Shown: positions 1 through 13,400 of the stretch, piece after piece
Position numbering within the stretch: position 1 is the first letter of the stretch
Layout of the letters: every line of letters starts with the position of its first letter
Origin: Melitaea cinxia
Taxonomy: Eukaryota > Arthropoda > Insecta > Lepidoptera > Nymphalidae
Reading direction: 5' to 3'
Assembly (NCBI RefSeq): GCF_905220565.1
Contig: NC_059408.1
Location: forward strand, 8,122,508-8,186,507
Length of the DNA stretch: 64,000 nt
Program-made: the position numbers and the translations under genes
The notes under the pieces: model-generated
What the model saw: the letters and a program-made list of their open reading frames with translations, nothing else
Database searches by the model: none
Told to the model about the DNA's origin: nothing

Positions 1-350
1 TTATATTTTTATATCACTTTCCGTACAGTAAATTATCTTATATGTAAATAATAAGCGATTTTTACCCGATTGCAGAAGGAGAGTAATGTTTTTTGATTGA
101 ATGTTGTTTATATGTATGTATATAGATTTCTTTGTTTTCGACTACACCCTAAGCGGCTTTTAAAATTTGAGGTGTCGTTAGATTCGTCTTGATGACCCGA
201 GCGACACTGGATACATAGACAAAAATAAAAACTTTAAATGGTTGATTTTGGACGCAATAATTCAACCATTAAAAAAAGAAATAACTAAACATATCGAGTG
301 TCATATAAAATGATTTGAAAAAATATTAGTTCATGTTAGAAATACATATT

Positions 351-675
351 GACGAGGCGTTGGCGCAACGGTCACGGCACTGGTATGTGGCTGTTGCGCT
401 GGCGGTTGCGCTGCGGGTTCGATCCTCGCATATGACAAACATATGTATTGTTTGTGCAGTCCTTGTGGGTCTCCCCACCGTACCTCGGAGAGCATTTTAA
501 ACCGTCGGTCCCGGTTGCTATCTTGTACACCTAATAACGATCGTTACTCATAGTAGGAAATATATTCGCCAACTCGCGGTGAAGCAGCGTGGAGGATTAA
601 GCTCTGATCCTTCTCCTACATAGGGAAAGGGGCCTATGCCCAGCAGGATATTACAGGTTGAAACGAGTAAACGAG

Positions 676-676
<1 letters not shown>
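351..676 (+). mobile_element. tRNA-derived SINE (family A, Metulj-like)
   Basis: The head resembles a tRNA promoter: an A-box-like GTTGGCGCAACGG near 359-371 and a B box GGGTTCGATCC near 414-424. The body contains segments also found at 2873, 11370 and, inverted, 57767. The 3' end reads AGGCCTATGCCCAGCAGG and then TTACAGGTTGAAACG before running into a TA microsatellite. I recognise it as a common lepidopteran SINE; the Metulj name is from memory. It is not a functional tRNA gene because no cloverleaf is kept. Confidence 0.8.
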
Positions 677-761
<85 letters not shown>

Positions 762-762
762 T
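677..762. repeat. (TA)n microsatellite
   Basis: About 85 bases of almost pure TA repeats directly follow the 3' end of the SINE. The apparent small reading frame through it, rich in Tyr-Ile, is an artefact of the repeat. Confidence 0.95.
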
Positions 763-2870
763 TATGAGCTAAAAAAATCATCCATATTTCCTTATGTCTT
801 ACGCTGTCACTGTGTAAAATCTTGTGTATTGTGTGTGTGTGTGTTTCCGGACCCCCGGCACAGAAGATAAACCTACTGGGGGCCGTTGAGTGTGAAGCGT
901 TTATTGTTTATTATTTTACAAAATTCAACATAAAATTCCACTGTGTATTTATTTATTTTATTACTAAGTGATCTTTAGATTGCAGTATTTTGAATTATCT
1001 TAAATATGCTTGTGTACAATCAACAAAAAAGATATTAAAACACTAAATTTTCAAATCAAATATTACAAAATTTTCGTACGTAAAGTTTATGTATAATTTA
1101 GGTCGATTAATGATGTTAGTAAAATTTTAAAATATTAAATACAACTCATTGTTTTTGAAAAATGATAAATTGCTTTATTAATTTTGTGATGGAAATCATT
1201 AGGTAAGTTTTCATCTCGCTCGCATTTCTCCGATTTGATTTACATACATTACTATTATTTTTCACTCAATTTTTTGTTCAATAACAATAAAATATAGACT
1301 ATCACTATATCACTCCTGAATAATGTAGCTTTTTGTTAGTGAAAGAATGTTCGTGATCGGATCAGTATTTGCAAAGATTACCCCCTACAAACAAACAAAG
1401 TTAGAAACTTTACCTCTTTTTAGTATTAGTAAAGATTATTAGGGATTTAATTTCTTAGTATATTAATAACGATCGTTTTTGGTTCTAAAAGGAACCAATT
1501 AGTACTAATCCTATTAGTATCGACTTAGGCTTCGCTATCCATTCGTCCTGTATCGTAGGGTCGTGTCTCTTGAGTATTAATAGGCACGCTTCATAAATAA
1601 AGACGCTACAGTAAATGTAATTATTAAAATAAATAACGTTCAATTTTAAATGACATTTTCTTTGTGCTTTGTTGTTGTAAGTACTAGGTCGTCGATCCTG
1701 CGTTTCATCGATTTTTAATACTAAATGTATTTTACAGTAAAACAGTATAAGCTATATTTAGTTGCTTATTATGGTATCTATATATAAAACACAAACAAAA
1801 AATTTAACTCTGAATTTTTATTTATTTAAATAAATTATAAATATACAATTTTGGAACTAAAATATCATTATTGTCATTAAGATTAAGCATTAGTAAAACA
1901 GGAAAAAAAAAATTAAGATTTTTTTTAAATTCTTATTATTATAATTTTAGAATTAGATTTTTAAATAGTTTGTTTTTTTCCTATTTGTTATTTAATTTTA
2001 TAACAATTTTAAATACTTTATTATATTATTAAAAAAATAGAACGCGTAGGCCTTTAGACGAATTATATATTTTTTTTTATAATTTTATCATAAAAGAAAA
2101 TTATATATTAGATTAAAAATTATAAAGTAAAGCTAACAAAAATACTACTTAATTTATTAAAACATAGATCCCATCCAGCATTCATCTTACGCACATAATT
2201 ATATTTTAATATTTGTTTAAATTTTTACTTAAATACGAAAATTATTCTATTAATGATAAATAATATATTTCTTTAATTTAACAAAATAATGAAGACTTAA
2301 CTAATGTTTTAACTTACTTTCAATCCCAGCCTCTTGTCACACACTTTGAAACTTAAATTTTAATTCAGGGTTCTTTTTACTTTATGATCTTGGCGGGAAT
2401 GATGCCTCATTCAGGGAGTTAATGGTTTTTATACTGAGATTTAGCTCCTGAGCGCATGCGTGTACCATAGGCCACTTTTTTCAGTAAATGGTCATAACAA
2501 TGTAGGCCTTATTTATGTCTTAATAAGATCGATAGATTTATATACATTTTGGGGAGATTGTACATAAGGGGAGGAGTTTTCAACGTACTTACACACTGCA
2601 CAATATCCACTCAAATTGATGGGCACTTAGTTTACTAGGTTTTATTTGAGTTCAGGTGGGCATTACTTTAACTTTGTAAATTGATGTTTATTAATGACCG
2701 AAGGTCTTACTGGAGGTTGCAGTTGCGAAACAGGTTCCATAGAGAATTGATACCCACTCATGCATTTTAATCGAGCACTTTATTAATTTCTATTTATGTT
2801 CATAAAATGTTTAAGGAATATTGGAAATATTTGTACTTTTAATAATATTTTTTCATTGTCTAACTTTGTT
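763..2870. other. AT-rich intergenic DNA, no gene seen
   Basis: Apart from a short GT run near 831-844, this stretch is AT-rich DNA with many homopolymer runs. No coding frame, RNA gene or recognisable repeat could be supported on either strand. Confidence 0.5.
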
Positions 2871-2872
2871 TT

Positions 2873-3192
2873 GACGATCGCTTTGGTGTAATGGTGCGTG
2901 TGCCGTGTCGGCGGCACCTAAACATCGACGGTCGCGGGTTCGTTTCCGACTCGGAGTGGATATTTGTGTTTATACAAATATTTATTTCTGGTCTAGTTGT
3001 TACTCCTTGTGGGTATCCCCACCGTACCTCGGAGAGCAGGTTAAGCTATCGGTCCCGGTTGTCACCATGTACACCTAACAACGATCGTTACTTATAGTAG
3101 GGAATATATCCGCCAACCCGCATTGAAGCAGCGTGGTACAATGGAAAAGAGGCCTATATGCAGTTCGATATTACAGGCTGAAGCGAATGTGT
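2873..3192 (+). mobile_element. tRNA-derived SINE, family A (diverged copy)
   Basis: The head is TTTGGTGTAATGGTGCGTG, with a B-box-like GCGGGTTCGTTTCC near 2934. Its body shares the block CCTTGTGGGTATCCCCACCG and the 3' end CAGGCTGAAGCG with the copies at 351 and 11370. The head differs more than the body, so it may belong to a separate subfamily. Confidence 0.75.
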
Positions 3193-3548
3193 AACTTTAT
3201 GGATTTACAAATCGTTAAAAGCTGCCACTTAAGTTATTATTAATATGGGGTATATTAATAATAACTCCTTATAAGCCTCATACTAATTTTTGTCACGTAT
3301 GAGAGGACAGTCATAATAAACTAACAAATATTTTATCTTAACAGGTCGAGATGACAGTAAAAAGGCTTTGCATCAAATCAGTAGTCTGTCATTTTTAGTT
3401 TATAATATTAAAAAAAAGTACCGTTACAAGAAATACCATAATATACTTTTATAGGTTACTATAACAAACATTGAAATGTTTTATACAACATTTTTAAATA
3501 AACTTTATTCGGTAGAATGACCAGGATCAGCACAGAGTAGCTACGTAA

Positions 3549-3585
3549 CATATGTGTGTGTGTGTGTGTGTGTGTTTGTGTGTAT
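3549..3585. repeat. (GT)n microsatellite
   Basis: A run of GT dinucleotides with one interruption, in otherwise AT-rich DNA. Confidence 0.9.
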
Positions 3586-4350
3586 TTTACCGAAACAATT
3601 AATATTATCATCTCCTTTCAATATCTTATAATAAATTAAACAAACCGTTAATAAAACTCAGATACATTTTTAAATTATACAAATTATCAACAGTACATGT
3701 ATCTTGTTCTGGTGTAAATTGTAATTAAGCCTGTAGCATATTCCGCGATAAGGAAAAGCAGTAATTAAACACCTCTCTAATTAATAAAAGTTTGGCACTC
3801 TATTAAAAAGCTTTTATAAAGTTTCCTGTACTTCAAGTTGATACTTATTACTTTCTTGTCTGAAGACTAGATACTTGATGTATAAAATGAGTGAAATAGA
3901 ACAAGCGATTTCGAAAACTCCTCTTACTTCAATTTGTAATAAGGTGCAATGTAATTAATATTTGGAAGTCTACAATAAATTTGTTATATGAAACAACGTG
4001 CAAGACATTTTACACTATTGCTTCAAAATCTAGGATATTTAAATGTTACAAAACAAAATAAAACATTTAAGACAGTCGTTATCATTTTGTCAGTGAAACG
4101 TAGGTAAATTTAACAATTGTACAAATAAGGCTATAATTGCGAGCGAAACAAACGTATTTTTTTTTTGTCAAAGTTTTTAGCTAAATTATGTGTTTCAAAG
4201 ACATTCTAATGCTGGAGACTAACGAAGCGTGACTTACGCAGGTCTTAAAATTCTTTCATGACGATGGAAAGACATTCTTACATGCTCTTATAAATTGATA
4301 TCTTTGAAATAAAAATACCTCTAATTATTAATTTTTAATCTATTTTTGTA
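3586..4350. other. AT-rich intergenic DNA
   Basis: No credible coding frame or named repeat was seen on either strand. Confidence 0.45.
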
Positions 4351-4678
4351 CTGTGTGGCTACGGTACTAAAGAATATAGCCACCCCCTCTCTTCCCGTGG
4401 GTGTCGTAAGAGGCGACTAAGGGATAACACAGTTCCGCTACTACCTTGGAACTTAAAAGCCGATCGATGGCGGGATAACTATCCAACTGCTGGCTTTGAA
4501 ATGCACAGGCCGAAGACGGGCAGCAGCGTCTTCGGTGCGACAAAGCCAGTACTGCGGTCACCAACCCGCCTGCCCAGCGTGGTGACTATGGGCAAAACAC
4601 ATGAGTTCACGTTATTTTTGGCGTGAACTTGTGGAGGCCTATGTCCAGCAGTGGACTGTATAGGCTGTAATGATGAAG
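4351..4678 (+). mobile_element. SINE-like element, family F
   Basis: This 328-base GC-richer element starts CTGTGTGGCTACGGTACT and ends GTATAGGCTGTAATGATGA. A second copy lies inverted at 29761-30084. The flanks carry CTATTTTT on both sides (near 4340 and 4679), a likely target duplication. Its 3' end, GGAGGCCTATGTCCAGCAG then GACTG and ATAGGCTG, closely matches the end of the RTE LINE at 60446, which suggests RTE machinery mobilised it. Small reading frames across it are not conserved genes. Confidence 0.75.
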
Positions 4679-4689
4679 CTATTTTTAAT

Positions 4690-5057
4690 AATTCAATCTT
4701 TTTTAAGGGTTGAGAGGGGGCAAGGAGAAGGCGGTTTGCCCACCTCCTCCCCCCCTCGTAATAGTGGGGTCGGCGGCCGATAGTCGGGGGACTTCGGCCG
4801 GCCGGACGACACGACCCCATACGTCTGGGGGTGGCCTTGTTGTGAGCGAGGCCACCCCACCATCATTCCGGGGCCCGGAAGCTTTGTCCGGGCCTACCGC
4901 TGAGGCGAGGTGGCGAATGCCCCACCCAAGCGGATGACTGCTAACACGTGGTGGTTTTTAGTCAGTAGGAGTCTGACATAACCCTCTGGCGCCCCCGCGC
5001 TGGAGAGTATCCATGATGGATTTTCTCCGCGTAATAAAAAAAAAAAAAAAAAAAGGA
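4690..5057 (+). mobile_element. 5'-truncated LINE 3' end with poly-A
   Basis: This GC-rich block ends TATCCATGATGGATTTTCTC and then a run of about 20 A. The last 130 bases are similar to 6080-6175. A GC-rich body and a poly-A end fit a 5'-truncated non-LTR element, perhaps R1- or Jockey-like. No conserved protein domain could be read, so the family is a guess. Confidence 0.55.
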
Positions 5058-5743
5058 CTGGCTTACGTGAACAAAATGTGACTTAGCCTAACAAAGAAAG
5101 AGGGATGTATCCAAAATGTTTATGGACGGTTTTTCAGTTTTCTTAATCATTTCATCGCAACAATATATAAAGAGTGTAGTGGCTTGTTATATTATCATCA
5201 AACATCCATAATTTGTTCATTAGTGGCTCCATGTAGCCTTGAGGACGTTTGTATGTCAAAGTCAATATAGTTCTCTAGTTTCGGTCATACCAGCCTTTAC
5301 GATGAATTTGATCATTGCTAATCGTATCACCTTACCGATCTATCGAGCCACCACTTATCCGCTAAAATCCTCTGCAATCGATCCATACAATTCCTTACTC
5401 TTCTTCGTATCCGAATCAGTCGTCTGTGATAATAACCGGGACCTAATAACTTTACGTGCTCTCCAAGATGCAGTAGGAAGTAGGTTTGCAAGGTCATAGA
5501 ACCAGACTAGAAACGAATATTTGAAAAAATAAATAGAAATATCTGCCCCATGCAATAACCTATTCCATCAGCTAGTTACTACCAATACTGATCTGAGCCA
5601 ATGTGTCGTCAAAAAAGTAATTTCACAATAATATATAGATAAAGCTGGGAAAAGTTTTGATCATAATTATTAGATCAATTAAAATCCATTAAGGACCTTT
5701 CTGTGGAATTAACCATATGGAGAAGAAATTAATTTTATATGGA

Positions 5744-5975
5744 AACTAGCGCTGACCCCGCAAACGTTGTTTTGCTATATATGTCATTAACACCCCCCCC
5801 CCCCTTATAACCTCCCCCCTTATAACCTCCCCCCTTATAGCTTAGGGATATGAAAAATAGATGTTGGCCGATTCTCAGACCTACCCGATATGCACAAAAA
5901 ATTTCATAAAAATCGGTCCAGCTGTTTCGGAGGAGTATGGTAAATAACATTGTGACACGAGAATTTTATATACGA
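5744..5975 (+). repeat. Dispersed repeat beginning CTGACCCCGCAAACGTTG
   Basis: It starts with AGCGCTGACCCCGCAAACG and contains a run of C followed by short tandem copies of a TTATAACC-type unit, then ATCGGTCCAGCTGTTTCGGA. The start matches 55252-55385. This type of sequence is a very common lepidopteran LINE or nonautonomous tail. Confidence 0.65.
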
Positions 5976-6074
5976 ATCCCACCACAAGCTAACATCTGTA
6001 ATCAGTCTGACAGTGTGCTTTATTTCTGTTTTTTTTTTTTTTTTTTAGTATAGTTATATCTAGTGTAGGATTTA

Positions 6075-6178
6075 TTACTGTTGAGGTAGCGAATGCTAGC
6101 GCGACCCCATCTCGCATCATTAGTAAGAATCTGACATAACGAGGGTATCCATGATGGATTTTCCCCCCGTTAAAAAAA
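6075..6178 (+). mobile_element. Short LINE 3'-end fragment
   Basis: It shares AATCTGACATAACG and TATCCATGATGGATTTTCCC with the 3' end of the element at 4690-5057 and ends in an A-rich run. It is a short 5'-truncated relic. Confidence 0.55.
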
Positions 6179-6179
6179 G

Positions 6180-7480
6180 GATTTACTATTGTAAAAACTA
6201 ATAAACGTCGATAAAAGCATCGTGAAGAATTGTAATAGATAGGCACGTTAGATATTACATTTTATTTATTTATAAGTGTAACTACAACTTTTATTTTCTT
6301 TTTCAACGTCTCTTGGTATCCAAAAAGTTTTTATTAAACAGAAAAAAGGATAACTTTAAATATGGAAAAAAACATATTATATATTTTACAGAAAAAAATA
6401 CATTATATGTGATAAACAGTGCAAATACATTACATTACACTTTATGAATACCTACTTCAAAGGTTACGATATCTACGCAATATCTAGACGGCTCACATAT
6501 CTCGTTGATTTGACGCAAAGGGATCACTTAGCTTCATATTACTTGAATGATTTAGAGTCTACTAGGATTATAAGTTACGAACGCTTTATAAATACGCATA
6601 TGTCTAGTACCAATTCTGTGTCCCGCAGTTTCGCCCGTGAAAATCCGTGAAAATGAAAGTGGTGAAATCCCGTGTACAGCAATTTTAAAAATCTTATCCC
6701 TATTTTAAAATCGTAAAGCGAATCCAATATATTTAAGGTACTTTTAAATTTTTATTTACCATACTACTACCTGAAACTTCTAGAAATAAGAAAAACCATT
6801 GTTTTTAGTAGCAAATTACGAAAAAAAAAATAAAAAATATTTTGAAAATTTTCGTTCCCTTACGGTAGTTTTCTTTTATATTTTTAAATTAGTTTACAAA
6901 TATTTTATAATAATGTAGCAACTCAATAAGATTTTAAAGAACTTGAGTTAATATCAACGCGAAGAACATGGGAAAATGCGAAATTTTAGGCATACTTTTT
7001 ACTTTTAAATTGAATTTTAGAGTGTATTCAATGATTAATTCATATAATTCATTGCATATACCCTAGTCTTCCTCGATAAACAGACCATCTAGCATTAGAA
7101 GAATTTTGAAATTTTCAAAACTCGTCAACTTTGTGTAAATATGAATAATAAAATATACTTTGTATTCTATTCACATTTTTATTTTTTAGTAAGATTTTTT
7201 TTTTAATTAATAATTGAAATTTACTTTACTTTTCTAACGTAAACAGTACGTTTATAATTCATTTTTTAGTTAATAAAACAAAATAAGAGAAGAAAACAAC
7301 GATTTCACAGTCTTTATTATTTATGTCCACAACCAAGAAGTATAAAACTCAAAAGTAAATTTAACTTACACTAAAATAGGACGGTATAAAATTAATTTAA
7401 AATTGATTAAATCAACTCATCATATGTTATTAAAAATTCATTACATTATTAATATTAAAGTAATAAAAAATATATTTTTA
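6180..7480. other. AT-rich DNA, no gene seen
   Basis: This lies downstream of the minus-strand gene that ends at 7482. It is AT-rich with no recognisable domain, RNA or repeat. Any 3' UTR of that gene would fall here. Confidence 0.4.
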
Positions 7481-7481
7481 C

Positions 7482-10400
7482 TTATAAACTAGTTTCAACG
7501 TGACCGAATTTCAAGTCGCTTAATTTACTCTCAACAAGATTTAAATCATTTATTCTTTCCAAAGTGTTTACATCCGAAGGTTGCGACATATTTGAAGTAG
7601 AAGCTATTTCATCTTTACTATTGTTAACACTTATGTTCCAAGTGTATTTAAAGTTTGATTCGTTATTTATTGATAGTTTTAAAATGTTATTTCTTGATCC
7701 GCTACTAGTTTGTAACGGTTTTTCTATTAACCCCGTTGAATTGAATGGCCATCTTTTCTTAGTAGAAATATTTGTTGTTAGATCATTTATCTGATTTAGT
7801 ACATCTGGAATCAGAAATATTACGATTACTTTATTAATATGTGAATAACGCAAAACAATATTGTATTTGCAATTGTTGCAATGTTATTACATATGTAATA
7901 ACAATTATTGAAGTTAAACTTCTTTACGCACGCTTGACTTGGGGAGTAAGCTGGTGAATATGTGACGAGAGCGTTACGAAAAGTGTGATCAGGCGAGTCG
8001 AACGGAAGTTGAGAGGGAGATATAATTTAGTGAAGATAGAAAGAGGGAGTGTTACGTTTCGTATACTACTGTAGGGGCATCTAAATAAGTTTTACTTCAG
8101 TCGTGTGGTCTAAAGCACACTCGTTTTATTGAAGTAAAATTTCTTCACTTACGCTTGACTTGGAGAGTAAGCTGGTGAATATGTGACGAGAGCGTTACGA
8201 AAAGTGTGATCAGGCAAGTCGAATGGAAGTTGAGAGGGAGATATAAGTTAGTGAAAATAGAATGAGAGAGGGTTACGTTAAGTATACTACTGTAGAAGCA
8301 ACTAAAGAAGTTTTATTACAGTCGTGGGATCTCAAGCACACTCAAAAAATAAATAAAACATTGTTAAAGAAGTGCCAAAGATTTAGAATAGCCTAAGTAG
8401 TTTCCAATTACACTAAAAAGTAAGTTACAAACAGACAAGGAAAAATTCAATATAATAGTAATTTTTATTTCTTTTACTTTTATTTCGTCACTGTACTGCT
8501 GTAAGACTAACGCCGAGTTGCACGAAAAGAAATTAAAATTTAAGTAGTGATTAAACTAATTTAATCGTAAGAATTGTATGAAATTCTTGTGATTAAATTA
8601 GTTTAATCTCTACTTAAATTTTAATTTTGTTTCGTGCATCTCGGCGTAAGTCACACAAGGCGGTAAACCTTGTCCTATTAAGAAGGAAATTGGAACTGTA
8701 TACACTACACAACTATGCTTCATTAACGGGTTTCAATTGTTTTCCAACACATATTGCGAGTAGATGAGTTTTAAACTTTAACACTTGAAAACTTAACTAT
8801 GTATATGTCCTACTATCCTACTTAATATTATAAACGCGAAAGTTTGTGAAGGTGGATGGATATTTGTATGTATATTTGTTACTCTTTCACTCAAAATACT
8901 GCACCGATTTTAATGAAACTTGATACGTAGATATCTAGAGATCTAGAATAATACTTAGGCTATATCTTATGCCAACATTCCCACAGGATCGGAAGCTACG
9001 CGAGTGAAACCGCGTGGTGCAGCTAGTTTACTATATATTATATATTCTATGACAAATTAACAGCAAAATACTTGTTCATGAAGTCATCACTAACTGCATA
9101 TTCTACTAACATATATAACATATGTGTAGTAATTTTGAATTACAATTTTCAAAATGCTTATTAAAAAAATAAAAAAACATTCTACCTGTGATTTGTAAAC
9201 TTGTGTCGTCATCCATGAAACTTTCCTTTTCCGATCGAACACTTTGTTGCGGCTGTGATTTCAATTCAACAATATAATCTTTATCAAATGGCACCGAACA
9301 AAGCCTACTCAATACTGCCTTTCGTAATGAGGACCTCGGTTTAAAAGGTGAATACAGGATCGACGTTTCACGTTTCTTACTTTTTATTTCTGATAAATTG
9401 CAAAATTCATCAAATTCTATTGAAAAACTTAAATCGTTAATTTTTTTCGATCTCAAACGCTTCGTTAACATCGCTAAAGGTAATCTACTAGTCGATGATC
9501 TTATATTCGTACGAGGGAAGATACTCCTTGTAACATTATAAGTTTGTCTCTTAGGTGAATTTATGTATGTGTTTCCATTAACAAAATTTATTGTATGCGT
9601 TTTATTTTTATTTTCTACTGGTTCCTCATAAAATTCTTCGTCATTTTCTTTTGGATTGAATAAGCCGTTGATTCGTTTGACTAAAGTGTATAAAAGTTTG
9701 AGACGCTTTATTATTTGGTCTACAGTCACTGTAGTATTTTGGGCTTTCTTTTTCAGTTCGTAAATGTGACCATTCGCCGAACTTAAGAGATTGCTAACAA
9801 TTTTACACTCCTCCAGCACTGAAATTAAATAAATATACGATTATTATCGACATCGTATATCTATACATATAATTTAATATTGACCTCGACCATTAAGATA
9901 TAAAGTTTTTTGATCTATATATTAATATGTGAAGTAAACACTACGTACCACGTACGAGGAGTTTGTAATTTCTCACACTTATAATTTATATAGAGAAGGG
10001 GTGCAGAAAGCTAATATGCTTTTAAAATTATGCATAATAATTGTGTTTGCAGGCAAACGAAGAAAAACCGACTTTAATTATATCGATATATCGACAAGTA
10101 ATACAACGTAGGTAGACGAAAAAATAGTCAAGTAAATACGCATTATCAAAGATTACTCCAAAAGTTGTAATTAGATCTCGATGAAATTTAAATGTGGCCA
10201 CATGATAAACATCGGCTTTCGATTAAATTAAAAATCATCAAAATCGGTACACACGGTAAAAAGTTATGCGAATTTCGAGTTCCCTCGATTTCTCTGGGAT
10301 CCCATCATCAGATCTTGGTTTCCTTATAATGGTACCAAACTAAGGATATCTCCTTTCTAACAAAAAAAGAATTATCAAAATCGAACATACATAAAAAATA

Positions 10401-13400
10401 TATATATACGGTCGAATTGAGTACGTAACCTCCTCCTTTTTTTGAAGTCGGTTAAAAAATACATTAAATCAATTTTAAAAAAACAACACTGTCATGTATT
10501 TGACATACACATATCTTTGAGAACAGAACCTTAATAATGTTCAAACTTATGATTTAAATTAATTATAGTCGAATTTCGACCACTGGGCGAGAGCTTATAA
10601 AATAATATTAAATACTTAGCGATTATAAATAATATTAATAATCGCTAAGTATACAATCGAAGTTTTAATCTGATGATAAAAAATTATTGTTTCAAAACTT
10701 CAGTGGAATCCTCATTTATTATGTCTTACAGGCTTAGTTCCGCGGCTGACTCGATGAGAAAACTATGACACACTGCTCGATTAGTATACTTTAGTTAGTT
10801 TCATAATATATAAAAAAATATTTATATTGATAGAGACGTTTTAGCTATAACCTATGTATATGTATCTCAAAAGCTGAGGATTCATTTAAAAAGGTAGATG
10901 TTCCGACAGTTAGATCACAATATTTATACTAAAAGTTTATATTTGAATTAGCTGACTCGTGGAAATTTCTTTGGGCGTCAAACTTTTATAGTAGACTCCG
11001 AGTTCATAGACCACTATAGTTTCTGGTTTACTCCCACTTTAATATTTTTCTTCCCATATCTCTTAAACCATACAACATAATGTTTAAAGCAGAGCACTGT
11101 ATAATAGATACTGAAAGCCTAAACCGTAATTTAGTTTTTTCTGTCTGTCTGTACCTTAGCCGCGATTTATACCGAAAGTACCTAAATGATATTCAATGAA
11201 ATTTGGCATAATTTTTTTCTTAATACGAACTAGAACTCTGTTTATTTTTTTATTAAGAAATTCATCATGATTCCTACACAACTACTCTTAGTATTAGGTC
11301 CAATTTAATAAAGACCCAGAATGTAGAAAAACCTTCAAATTTATAGTTCATTTTAAGTTGTCATGTATACCTGACGTCGTGTTGGCGCAACGGTTATAGC
11401 CATGGATTGTACCTGTTGCGCTGGCGGATGCGGGTTGGATCCCCGCACATGACAAACATTTGTAGTGGCCATACAGGTGTTTGCCGTGGTCTGGGTCTTT
11501 GTGCAGTCCTTGTGGGTCTCCCCACCGTGCCTCGGAGAGCACGTTAAGTCGTCGGTCCCGGTTGTTATCATGTACACCTGATAGCGATCGTTACTCATAG
11601 TAGGGAATATATCCGCCAACCCGCATTGGAGCAGCATGGTGGATTAAGCTCTGATCCTTCTCCTACATGGGGAAAGAGGCCTATGCCCAGTCGTGGGATA
11701 TTACAGGCTGAAGCGTATTCATACCTGGGACCTGTTTCACCTGTTGTGGATAAAGTTTATCATGCAAATAAACTACGATTAGACTTTAAGAGCAGGAGGT
11801 AAAATAGGCCATCAAGACCTGTTTTACGTCAATTAATAAACTACAGCTTTTAGATTCATTTTTGCGAATAGAAATATCTCATAAATACAGTGGAGTTGGA
11901 TATATACGAGTATAGAGAAAATAACACATCAAATACTTTTATCTGTTGGATATCATCATCCGTAAAATAGCGTTATCCACAACTGATGAAACAGCCCCGA
12001 AATCTTTTTATGTAAAACATCACAATTTCAAAATAATGATGCATTAACATGGATTCATTACTAACGTGGTAATATTGCACCCAGGTTTTAATATTCACGA
12101 TAAAAAATTGCTTTAAACAAGTTAAACCAAGCTACCTATTAAAATTAAAAAAATTAAAATAATCTTTTATTAGTGTCAAAAATCTAAGTAAGAATTGGAA
12201 ATGGAATCACAACTATAAATCCTCATTTAGAAACAATTTCTATCACTTATAAAATGACTGAGTAAAGATTATTTTAATGATTAACTTACCCTTATTTAAA
12301 TTTGTCAAAAGAGGTCCTAATTGTTCTTTGCAACTCAAAGCGTCAGGTTCAAATTTTTCATATGCGTTGAAGAACTCGAAGACAACTGAACCTATATTAA
12401 TAACAGCACATACTTTACTGTTATTATATGTGGATTCCTTTGTTATCTCCAATAATTTTTGATGCATCATTTGTCTCGCTTTCTATGAATAAATAAATTT
12501 TAAATAAATAAATATGTGTAATACAATACATAGTAATCTGTACTTATGATAAGCAACTAAATCACTGTATTTTGAGTAACAGCTGGCTGACATTGATGAT
12601 AATAATAATAATAATAACAAATGATAACCATTTTTTTTAAATAAATGTACATATAAATAATACGTCAACAAATAATTACATGTTACACCCAAACTCGAGG
12701 CGAGAATTAAACCTACAATGCCTCGCAATACCGTGCATGTATATCTGAAAAAAATTGAAAGTGACTAGAGATGTGTTACGGAAAACAGCTTCGTAATTAA
12801 ATGGACGGATAAACCTTATACATAAAGTACATAATTTTTTTTTCCAAAGATATAATTTTGACATAATTCGTACAGAATTTATATTTCAGTTCTTTCTCCT
12901 GTAAGCAAAATCACTGTTTCTTAAACCAGCCACCTATAACAAGATTTCATTAGCATCTTTTCAAATTTAGCATACCTTTACTTATAGACCTATCATTTTA
13001 AAACTTTGTATTATTAGTGTTTTAACTGATTACAGAAGCTTATAATAAATATAAATACATTACATCAGCAAAAGCAGCTGGATCCACTATCAAGAATACA
13101 TTATCCCTGATTTGCAACGACTCCTGGTTCCAGATGTTGATCAGGATCGAAGAGTGGTGACTTTGTGGTGATAGCATAACTGCTGGTACTAAATGGGGAT
13201 CCAATGCTTCTAAACTAGCCAAACCACTGCGTAGACATAATATCCCTGAAAAATATACACATGTTTGTCATTATAAACATACTACTTTTTATTAAACTAG
13301 ACAACCCAACAAACGTAGCCCTGTCTTGTAAATTTTCCAACTTTCTTTCTGCCCAACTTTTCTAATTTTTCAATTCTTAAGAACCACAAAGTTTTCTGTA

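Noticed and set aside
359..430. tRNA gene
   Set aside because: A and B boxes are present but no cloverleaf can be drawn, and the DNA continues into a SINE body found at several places. The same applies at 2880, 11380 and 41640-41718.
548..781. Open frame rich in Tyr-Ile
   Set aside because: It is the translation of a TA microsatellite.
4710..4937. GC-rich 75-codon frame
   Set aside because: It lies inside a poly-A-tailed element end and has no conserved domain.
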